A model generated the notes under the pieces. That model saw only the letters and a program-made list of their open reading frames with translations. It made no database searches and was not told the origin of the DNA. The translations under genes and the position numbers were made by a program. DNA of 64,000 bases from Agaricus subrufescens (taxonomy: Eukaryota; Basidiomycota; Agaricomycetes; Agaricales; Agaricaceae), in the NCBI GenBank assembly GCA_029945375.1, contig CM057060.1, positions 2,418,001-2,482,000 of the forward strand. The letters are read 5' to 3'. How positions within the stretch are numbered: position 1 is the stretch's first letter; every line of letters starts with the position of its first letter. Positions 1 to 12,742 of this stretch are shown here, in pieces.

Positions 1-668
1 ACGGCTGTTATGGAAATTCACATACCTAGTACGGAACTGATCTGAAGAGTACTTCACACCTACAATAGCAGGAAAGTTCTATATAGACTAATGTCATGAC
101 TTCCATACAGGTGAGTAGGTATGAAAAACGTAGTACATACAAGAATCAAGAATGAGCAAAGGTAATTGAGAGGAAAAAACTGATTGGAAAGCAGTATATA
201 CATGTATAAGACGGATAGGGATTATGGATTATGGTATGAGAGGGGAAAAGGGTGGAATGAGATCATGGCAATCATAACCCAAGTGGAAGTAGCAAGCCAT
301 TATGCCTTAAGTAGCGAACCTATGATGAGATATCTAACTAGTAAGAACTAGTACGAATGCTCACATGAAAGGTATGGTAGGCAGGAGCTTGGTATGGTAA
401 GTAAGAGAGGTATCCAGTGGAACACATAAACACCTATTTAAATTTCCCTAGAACCTACCTCCTTACAGATCGGAGGTTCTGCTTGAAGAAAGCATAAGAA
501 GTCATCCAGATCAATCCCAACAAGGGAATGGAAATAGAAGACGAATGCAGAGACAAAGATCCCCCAGATCCGAACCGAAATTGCATTGTCAGAACGGACA
601 AGTAATAAGAAATGGCCATCAATCAAGCGATAGTAAGTAGGCGTTCAGATAAATACACAAAAGGTAAC
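1..668. other. Left-edge non-coding stretch, 3' side of the SIP5-like gene
   Basis: I see no gene here with confidence. It is AT-rich with many short stops. On the minus strand the stop codon of the neighbouring gene overlaps a good 5' splice site (GGGTAAGT). A possible acceptor lies near 480 (TTCTTCAAGCAG on the minus strand). If that intron is used, a short terminal exon ending near 467 would replace the stop at 669. Confidence 0.5.
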
Positions 669-2745
669 TTACCCGTCCGGCGGTGATGTGACGGTTTGAC
701 CATAATCTCTACTCACACGATCCTTACAGTCTTGTTCTGACTCGGCTCCCAACCGTGACTTCCTCTTTTGGGAGGACGAGAATGGCTCGTGTCCATCTGA
801 ATCAGATGCAGATGCAAGTTGCCCTTCGCTAGACAACTGATCATTCAAGCCGTGGTCTGATCTATCTCGTGAAGTTGGTGGCGGTGATGGCGTGCCAACC
901 TTGGGCGGCACTGGTGGTCGTTCGTGGTTATGTTGAGGAGTATCATTCGGTGACATTGCCGTAATTTGTGTGAAATTGCTGAAATCATGTTGAGCAGAGT
1001 TTCGAGCTTGTTCCTCTTTCTGCACAAGCGCCAAGAAAGGATTTCTTGGTGATATAGGTGGATGACTCTCTTGGTTCACACTGGGTCGACTATTGCTCAA
1101 TATTGCAGAAGCTGTCGAGGCAGATGCTAATGCCGCATTAAGAGCACTGAATGGTGGGGGATTGGCTGCTTGCTGATTCCGAGAATTAGATGGTTCGCCA
1201 TTCGAGGATTCGGGATCACTTGCGAGCGCCGATGCTCGACTTCGCGAATTTGACCGAGAATGCTGCGGTCCGCTATCCGAAGGTCCACGACTTTGCTGGA
1301 AACTTGACAATTGTGCCGAAGAGGCTTCAGATGAAGATGGGGCAGACAAGTTGCGCGGTGGCGTTGCCGGTGTTGAGGAGCCGGTACCGGGAATGGTCTG
1401 AGGACCTGATCCGTTGCTTGTATCGGTTTCGGGTAGGGGTCCTGCAGCAGCAGCAGCAGCAGCCTCCTCCTCCCCTCGTTTCCGTTTCTCCTCCGCTTCC
1501 TTTCGTTGTTGCTCCTCATGTTCGATGAGAGAAAGGCGCATGGCTTCCATAAGCATAAGCTAGAGGCAATCAGATGGAATACGCAGTGTTTAGAATATGA
1601 CGACTTTACTTCTTCCAGATCTTGCCCAGGGATACTCATGAACTGCTCCAGCTGAGAGTTGCCTCCGTGTCTCCTTCGCCTTCGGCTTCCTCCACCTTCT
1701 GCTTCAGTCACCTCTTCAGGATTTAATGCGTGGATGCGACCACTAGTAACACCGACGGGGATCAAACGATCTCCAACCTGGCGCATGACAATGCGTCTAT
1801 TAGCCCTGCGCGCAACAGCTGCACGTACGGCAGCTAGTTTGGCTTCCCAATCAGGCCGTATTTGATCTTTCGTTCAGAATGAGTATGGTGAAAGGTATAT
1901 CTAGGAAGGCGTATACCTGTAGTGACCACCTCTGGACTGTCAGCACTATAGCTTTTTTGGCGTCGTCGGTGGGTTGGAGGCTGGGTGGGCTCTTTCGGCT
2001 GTTCCGGCCACGATGATACCTATAATTGTAACGATAAATGGAGCCAGGATAAGATAATACAACAATTAGGCACGAGTGAAAAGCAAAAGATAGAAACCAG
2101 CTGACCGACGCGTCAGATCCCATGCCCGCTCTCCATGGGGGAGGCCGATAAACAATGCCAAAATTATCTTGCACACAAAAAGGGCATGCAGCGGGCTCAG
2201 AGACGAGATGCGTGGTGGTGGGCTCATTACGTTTAATCTGTACAAAACACTCTGTGCATATTGCCTGGTCACAACATCGGGACCGGTTGATGTTGGAGGG
2301 GTAGTACTAGAGAGATGACGTAATGAGGGTGTATATGAGAAAGAGATGGACAGGGAAAACAGACGAGGAAACAGATTGGACACTCCACAGCACCTCGATA
2401 TACAGCAGCCTCAGGCTTTGCTTGTTCCCTGTTAGGAACAGAGCGTTTAGAACCGGGTTTTGAGCTGAGCGAGGGGTTGGAGTCAGAACGAGAAGGCTGT
2501 TCAGAGTTCTCTGGTCTCGGATTGAGCTCCTTTCTGGCGGCTAGTAGCTGGTCATCGTCCCAGGACTCCTCGTAGTCTTCGAGCGGTCGGTAGAATGGAG
2601 CCAGTTTGCGGGCGATTATTAGTTGGGATACGATTGCGTGGTTCCAGTCGCGGGGACCGGTATAGACACCCTGGGGGACGAGGGAGCCGTAGTCGACCGA
2701 TTCGTCGTGATGGCCCCTGCCGCCAGAAGAGGAGGTATTGCCCAT
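669..2745 (-). CDS. SIP5-like RING/zinc-finger protein
   Basis: A cytoplasmic zinc-finger protein of the fungal Sip5 family; yeast Sip5 links the Snf1 kinase with its phosphatase partner. Five exons (2745-2365, 2306-2106, 2019-1917, 1866-1610, 1559-669) join in frame to 610 residues. The N-terminus is MGNTSSSGG, a possible N-myristoylation site. After it comes the motif [12 protein letters not shown] with a [16 protein letters not shown] block and ACPFC, giving the split C-x2-C zinc ligands of this family across the first intron. It is followed by an FGIVYRPP motif. The C-terminal half is disordered and Ser/Pro-rich, and contains an Ala run encoded by a CAG-type microsatellite at about 1443-1462. 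The stop sits on a GTAAGT donor, so the last exon could extend. The gene diverges from the Ca2+ ATPase. The family call is good; the biochemical role in this fungus is inferred. Confidence 0.8.
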
Positions 2746-3289
2746 TGTGCCAAGGAAGGGGAAAGAGAAGAGATGGCAACACCAGGGCTGGCGACGAAGA
2801 GTCAAGGTCTATGCCTCACCCGACATAATCTCTGTTGGTCCATGTTTGGCCCACGGCGCGATCACAAGCTCTCGGACGACACATTGTCCCTCGTTGTCTC
2901 CACTCGCCCCATCGTCCTGTGGGCACAGCGCGTCTGCGTACTCCCAAATGCGCATGCAAGCCATGGGCCCATCGCCCAGCGCGACAGCGTCGAGGCCCTG
3001 TATTTCCGGCGTGTGAGAGTTTAGTGTTCGTAATAGCATGTTGTCCAGCTGCCCACTCGGGACTCTGGTCCCCTAACAAGCGTACGTATGATCTGTAGAA
3101 GAGCAGGCCGAAAAGATCCTCCGCTAAATTATCCGCGTCCCTCGCTCCGTTTTCGATCAGGCCGCGCGGCGCGAGAGGACCCGCCACGTCAACTTTCGCA
3201 CGTGCACTCCATTACACTCCATTATTACTTTTGCCTGTTCCTCTCCCTATCTTTCTTGCCTCAACGTCAGGGCCCGCCGCTCTTTCCAG
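2746..3289. promoter_or_regulatory. Divergent intergenic promoter, SIP5-like / SERCA
   Basis: These 544 bp separate two start codons pointing outward and must hold both promoters. The part next to the ATPase is pyrimidine-rich (about 3230-3289), as in fungal 5' leaders. No convincing TATA box was seen. Open frames here on both strands look like chance. Confidence 0.5.
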
Positions 3290-6829
<3,540 letters not shown>

Positions 6830-7411
6830 GTTTGACTAATACATTTACGCCATTCTTATTAGTTTAGTCTAGTTGATACTCATGGCAAAGAGATATGTGC
6901 GTGTGCATGATATGTAGACAATGCTAATATATATTGCAGCTTTCTCTGGGGTTAGAGGCATATGCTAGTTGGTCTGACGAGAAATTGATCACAGGGTCAA
7001 CGCCGCAAAGAAGAATGATGTATTCCGTGAACCATCATAGGCCTTCGAATCTTTATTTCATCCGTATAAACTCTAGATCCACACTTTTTGAAACGACTCG
7101 GAATGCATCTTGTTCGTGCTGTTCGAAAAATAATTTTGCCAACACCTAACGACGCTCACGTCGGCCAGGGGGCCTGTGAACGGAGTGACTAGACCAAATC
7201 AGGGATGGCGGCGCTTCTTGACAAGGTAAGGGTCGAAATATTTATATAATGAACCCCATTGTCAACTGCTGAACCACACTTTTCTCTTCAACCTCATTGT
7301 TCTCGGTGCTCATTGTAGAAGATTTAAAAAGAGACACATTTCAGTTGTCTCTCCCGTCGCTCCTTTCGAAAGACCGTTTCACTCTTTTCTCTTTTCGCTC
7401 ACTCGACCTAT
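6830..7411 (+). promoter_or_regulatory. Intergenic region with promoter of the first DPBB gene
   Basis: Between the ATPase stop and the next start. A TATA-like TTTATATAAT lies at 7241-7250, about 165 bp before the ATG. It is followed by a CT-rich leader with no ATG from about 7340, typical of a well-expressed fungal gene. The rest holds nothing I can name. Confidence 0.5.
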
Positions 7412-8633
7412 ATGCGTGTCTCTACGCTGTTGGCTTCTTTCGCGACGCTCGCGTTGTTTGATGTTGCTCTAGCTGGAAGGCATGGTGGCCCTCTCTGGAG
7501 GAGACACAGTAGCTATCATGGCCATTCCTCAAACGAAGGTGGTATGCACGGTGATGCTGCCAGCAAAGGTGTTCAGAAGGTAACCGGCAATGAGTTCCAG
7601 TTGTCAAAGAGGGTTGACAATGGCCGGTTTTCGTTCTACGACGCCGGACTTGGAGCTTGTGGGAAAGTAAATTCTGGATCGGACTTCGTAAGAACCCCAA
7701 AATTTTTTTCCTTGGCTGTCCAGAGACGTGTTACTCACATATGTTTATAGATTGTTGCGTTGAACTCGGCTGTTCGTTGATCATCCCTATACAAAAACTA
7801 GACGCCAGACACTGATAGTTGTTACAGCAATTCGATTCAGGTGACTTTTGCTTCAAGAAAATTAGTATAACTATCAATGGTAAAACTGCGGAAGCTACCA
7901 TTACGGACCGAGTACGTTAACCTCCACTTGTACGTGTGATATCATTTTTGGTTGCTAATTTTGGATCCCGTGTGTTCCGCGAATAGTGCCCCGGTTGCCC
8001 GTACGGCGGTCTCGACTTCTCTCGTGGACTCTTTAATTTCTTCGCTTCGGAGTCTGTTGGGATTATTCACGGTAGCTGGGATTTTGGGGGGGGCCCGGCT
8101 CCCCCTCCCCCGCCACCGCCGGCCCCCGTAGTCTCGATCGAGATTAAAAAACCCAAGCCTTCGCCTCCGCCACCACCTCCGCCCCCACCACCACCAAAGC
8201 CGAGCCCATCGCCGGAGCCCGAGCCAACAACAACGGTTGTATCAGCATCTATCAAACTCGAGGTGATGGCCAGCTCCACCACCAGCACCAGCACCAGCGT
8301 CAGTTCCTCCTCCACCTCTGGTATGTGACCATCACACGTAACGAGTTGACTTTCTTTGAGTGCTGATTTCTAATTTTAGCCACGTCCTCTTCCGCCACTC
8401 CCACGGCTACCATCACTCCAGCTGAAGACAAGCACAAGGGATGCCTTGAGAACCTGGATTTAGCTATGGCTCACCTGGGTGCGATGGTAGTTGCTGGTTC
8501 AGAGAACAGCGACAACAAAGTATCAGCCTCTTCATCTGACTTGGCTTCTGCAGCTTCGGCTTCAATACCTTCTTCGTCTGCTTCGATTTCTGTTTCAGCC
8601 TCGGATTCCCCCTCTCCCTCGGCTCCTGCTTAA
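7412..8633 (+). CDS. Secreted DPBB (RlpA/expansin-like) protein, copy 1
   Basis: A predicted secreted protein of the barwin/expansin-like DPBB class, which may act on cell-wall polysaccharide. A signal peptide (MRVSTLLASFATLALF...) precedes a short propeptide ending in a Kex2-type KR site at LSKR. The DPBB domain follows: FSFYDAGLGACGK, IVALNSA, FCFKKISITINGK, ITDRCPGCPYGGLDFSRG, IIHGSWDFG. A Pro-rich linker (runs of 8-11 Pro) and a Ser/Thr-rich tail follow, ending near the hydrophobic motif LGAMVVAGS and a Ser-rich end. Exon 1 is 7412-7687; the IVALNSA unit is a separate 21-nt exon (7751-7771). This copy lacks the intron that its two neighbours have before GACG. It also has Arg in TDRCPGC, where they have Glu. 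Family call firm; substrate unknown. Confidence 0.85.
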
Positions 8634-9245
8634 CTTCACATTGTTTTAACTTTTATACAAGTCAATTTGTCGGCTTGTCGAAAACATACCTTCATGTTCC
8701 AAGGATGGACTTGCTGCATTTGTTCTTTTATCATTCAATTGAAGGAAGATGGACGTCTACATAATCTTGACCTTTTATATCCAGTCTCCAAGGTCACCAT
8801 CGACAATAACTATTCCCTTAGATCCTGACTGCCTTGTCTTGGGTCCTTTCCTTTTTACGCTAGCTTGTGTTTTGGAAACTTGTGCATGTTAATACTTACC
8901 ACATCTGTTAATGGTCCAAGCTCTTACATATTGATTTTTAGGATGATTACCTGATACAGATTGATCGGAACAGTTCCGTAAGGGCCTACTCAACGCCGGT
9001 GACTCGTGGTTAGGGCGCGCATTGATTATTTGCGTGCATTTTTCATTGCAGGGATGGCTGCTTATAATAAACCCCCTTTAGCTTGGCTACCAAAGCCCTT
9101 CGCCCCCCTTCCTCCTAAATCCCTAAACCCTCTTTTTTTTTGCTCTCCCGAGGCTTTCACTGGGCTTTGCAAAGCCTATACCTCTCTTTGAATCGTTACT
9201 CTCATTCATCCGACCGTTTATTATCAGAGTGGAAATCTTCCCCTC
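8634..9245 (+). promoter_or_regulatory. Intergenic region, promoter of DPBB copy 2
   Basis: A TATA-like TTATAATAA lies at 9062-9070, about 180 bp before the next ATG, followed by a C/T-rich leader. This parallels the arrangement upstream of copy 1. No gene seen. Confidence 0.45.
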
Positions 9246-10315
9246 ATGTTCACTATGAAAGCGATAAATCTTGTTGTACTTCCTATGCTTGTTGCTCTTA
9301 GTGGCGTTGCAGCCGCAGCAGTGGTTACACCCAGGCATGGCCCTGATCATATTCACCATAGAGAGCTTGCCAACCGGACCGATGGACACACGCACTTGAA
9401 GCGTTTTTCAAGCACTAGGTGGACTTTTTATGATGTTGGGCTGTAAGTCATTTTCTTCGCCTTGTTGGGATAGTACCGGCATTGGACTCGCCAATCTGGG
9501 CTTTCTTTCGAGTTTAGTGAATTTGTTCTGATGTTATACGCGACGCAGTGGTGCATGCGGCAAGACCAATGTTCCTTCTGACTTTGTGAGTAAACGCCGC
9601 ACTAGTGCTTCGGACATTCGAATAACTTCTATTGTGTTAGATCGTCGCTTTGAATGCTGCTGTGAGTTAAACGCGCTTCTCGCGTTTCCCTAGTCCAAAT
9701 TTGTTGACACCGCAGCACAGCAATTCGGTGGCGGATACCCTGGTCCTCACTGTTTCCAGAAGATCAGAATGACATATAAGGGTAAAACAACTACAGCGCA
9801 GATTACGGATGAGGTGTGTTAAGGGCGTGGATCAGGCCTGAATGTGGGCGTCTAATCTATTTTTTTTTCAGTGCCCTGGCTGTCCTTATGGTGGCCTTGA
9901 TTTATCTCGAGGGCTTTTCGATTTCTTCGCCGATGAAGCCCTTGGTGTTATTAGCGGTGACTGGTCATTCATTGACGGTGGCGATGATGGCGATGATGGC
10001 CACAGTGGCGGTGGCGGCGGGCATGACAACCCCCCGAAACACACCACGACAACAAAGCCCCACACTTCAACGACAACGTCAGAACACTCGACTACTGCAC
10101 CGACTACAACATCGGAGCATACCTCTTCGAAACATGAACCTACTACAACTACCACGAGCAAGGCGCCGACCTCGACGCCGACCTCGACGTCAACATCGGC
10201 TGCTGCCCCTGCTACCAGTACGGCGGTTGCTGACAACCCTGCGAACCTGAATAAATTCGTATCTCTGCTTGATGCCCTGGGCGGCCTGGTCGTTGCTGGC
10301 AGTCAAGTTGATTGA
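9246..10315 (+). CDS. Secreted DPBB (RlpA/expansin-like) protein, copy 2
   Basis: Tandem paralogue of the gene upstream. The start could be 9246 or 9255 (MKAINLVVLP); both give a hydrophobic signal peptide. A Kex2-type site follows (HLKRF). The DPBB core is RWTFYDVGLGACGKT, a 21-nt exon IVALNAA (9641-9661), QFGGGYPGPHCFQKIRM, ITDECPGCPYGGLDLSRG and VISGDWSF. The acidic/Gly segment DGGDDGDDGHSGGGGGH leads into a long Thr/Ser-rich stretch likely to be O-glycosylated. The protein ends in LLDALGGLVVAGSQVD. At least four introns; positions after GLG, SDF, NAA and TDE match copy 3. Same strand and spacing as its neighbours, so local duplication is the simplest origin. Confidence 0.86.
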
Positions 10316-10655
10316 TTCAACGCCTGTCAGCCTTCCGCATAAGATCGAAATGAAGATACCCTAGACATAGATGGGCCATAGATTGGCTGACGAGAATGTG
10401 TTGTCTGTTGCCGGTTGCTGGACGCCGGTGATGTAGATATAGATACATATGTAGGTATTTATCCACATTAGAATTTACTTTGTTGTGTGCCGTCGGCGGA
10501 GCCATGTGATGCCCGTGCTTGGCAACAATCTTTATTTGTGCTTGACTTTTTGTTTTTTTCCCATCTTTGACCAGACTCACCACTACCGCTCTCGACTTCG
10601 CATCGTCGCTCTCTCAAGTCCTTCACTCGTTTATATTGTACTAACACAACATACA
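10316..10655. other. Intergenic spacer between DPBB copies 2 and 3
   Basis: About 340 bp. It holds a CT-rich leader just before the next ATG and no other recognisable feature. The minus-strand open frame here has no support. Confidence 0.4.
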
Positions 10656-11697
10656 ATGCGTTTCGGTCACGCTCTTTTAGCTCTCATCGCTCCTTTGGCC
10701 GTCCTCGGTGATCTTCGTCACAGCGGTCGTCGCAGCCACCACGATATTGCCAAACGGGCTGACGCCTCCGTCGAATTGCACAAGCGTTTCTCCTCCCGTT
10801 GGACTTTCTACGATGTCGGAGGAGCTGCGTATGTCTTTATCAGCCAGCCACTCACGTACTTTTCCTGACCTTCATGTCCAGGGGTGCTTGCGGCGATTTT
10901 AATAGTCGTGGACAACACGTAAGGCTTCCCAACTCATCAACCGACCGTACTAGCTCACTGATTAATATTGCTCAGATTGTCGCGCTCAACTCTGCGGTAT
11001 GAGTTTTTTTCCTAACGTGTCGATATCTGAACAAGGGTTAACGTCAAACGTAGCAATACGGTGGTGGATATCCAGGCCCTCACTGCGGGAAGACTATCAT
11101 TATGAAATACGGTGGAAAGCAGACTACTGCTACGATCGCAGATGAGGTATTCTGGCTGTCTGTTTGGCCCTTACCAATTAGTTTCTGATCGTCATGTAGT
11201 GTCCAGGATGTCCTTATGGTGGTTTGGACCTTACCCGCGGCCTCTTCGAATTTTTCGCTCCGCTCTCCCTAGGTGTCTTACAAGGAGAATGGTACTTCGC
11301 GGACGACGCACCCGCCGATCCCAAGCCTAGCCCCAAACCCAGTCCAAAGCCCGAGCCCAAGCCTGAACCCAAACCCGAGCCCAAGACTACCTATAAGCCT
11401 CCTCCGCCACCTCCCACTACCACTCATCATGAGGCTACAACTTCTACCACCCACACCACTCCCAAGACTACATCATCTACTGAGCATTCGTCGACCCACT
11501 CGTCGACCCACTCATCCAGTCTTTCGTCTTCATCTTCTTCTGCGTCTTCCCTCAAGGTCTCTTCGGTAGTCAACTCCGTCGTTGCATTACCCACCGGCGT
11601 GGTTTCCGCTGGAAACGGTCCAGGTCATAATATCGCGGGTTGTAACCAGGCCCTCCTTAATATGGGCAACTTGATCGTTGCTGGCACTCAGGCTTAA
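10656..11697 (+). CDS. Secreted DPBB (RlpA/expansin-like) protein, copy 3
   Basis: Third tandem paralogue. The start at 10656 gives the signal peptide MRFGHALLALIAPLAVLG; the in-frame sequence before it is leader. Two dibasic sites follow (AKR and HKRF), so the propeptide may be cut twice. DPBB core: RWTFYDVGG, ACGDF, 21-nt exon IVALNSA (10976-10996), QYGGGYPGPHCGKTIIMKYG, IADECPGCPYGGLDLTRG, VLQGEWYF. Then tandem PKPSPKPEPK-type repeats, a poly-Pro run and a Ser/Thr-rich region with a duplicated SSTHSSTHSS unit. The end is CNQALLNMGNLIVAGTQA, sharing the closing motif of copies 1 and 2. PKP-repeat spacers often act as extended rigid linkers. Confidence 0.87.
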
Positions 11698-12742
11698 ACG
11701 GGCGGCTGAGCATGCCCGTTTCTATGAACTGTTTACGCGATGTGCATGAAACCATTATAATTAGGCAAGGTTCAGATTGTGGCGTGTACATCCATCATTC
11801 ACTTGTCATTATTGGATCGCAGACCATGTTCTATATGATGAAAATCCATCTGTCATTCTATACCCTCGATTTCTTTTTTTATTATTTCTTTCCTCCCGCC
11901 TATTGTTATTATCTATTTCACGTAGTCACGAGCCGGCTGTGATCTGCTGAGTTTTATAATGGTTAGATTTTGTAAACGACCATGTTCCAAAGTCATATGT
12001 GGCTTAGACTTGGCACCGCCGGCTGTTAGTTGTCCATCAAATTGTTGCCAACGATCTTCGCCATCGAACTACGAACCCTTATACTATACACACACGGGTC
12101 GAAGATTCTGGAATATCTGTTAGCGCGAAAATCGCACAATTTCCAAATCATTTTGTTTCCTCAGTTCCTGCCAAGACTATTAAACGATGAACAGCGGCCA
12201 AGAGAGGCCGGACAAGAATAGGAAAATGTATTGGTCCATTTTGCTTCACTACCGAAGTGAACACCTTCTACTTGAGTTCTCTGGAGTTTAAATATGTGTC
12301 GAGTGTAATAGAAGCGCCTAAAACATGTGAACGCAGAGGGAAACTCAATCCATGTGTACTGAAGGTACTCTAGCCAATGCCGCCATCAATAATGATGCCA
12401 AGTGAAAATCTATGCTATGCCCATGAATGAAAGATCCCTAGGACTGTCATATCGGCGGCATAAATGGCTGATGGCTTTTTGAAAGTTCAGGAGACAGACG
12501 CTATATCAGTGACGAGACTATCGTTTCGGTGATTTTTTGTCGGTTGCGGGTGGCTTTAGGTGTGAACGTGATGGAAAGGTTCCTTCTTGCGGTGTAACCT
12601 CCCTTGGCGGGTTTTCTTGATTCACTGTAGCCTCCTTTAGTTGATTGTGCTCGGGACCCGTGTATTCCGTGTGTTTCTAGGTCCTGTACCGTCGTATATC
12701 GTATATCGAAGAACCAAATAGAATTCCAACGGCCAATCTTCT
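11698..12742. other. Intergenic region without a recognisable gene
   Basis: About 1 kb of AT-rich sequence between converging genes, so mostly 3' flanks. Short open frames (for example 12501-12746 minus) show no family motif or sensible codon pattern. I see no RNA gene. Confidence 0.5.

Noticed and set aside
8067..8315. Gly-rich minus-strand frame
   Set aside because: Antisense of the poly-Pro linker of DPBB copy 1.
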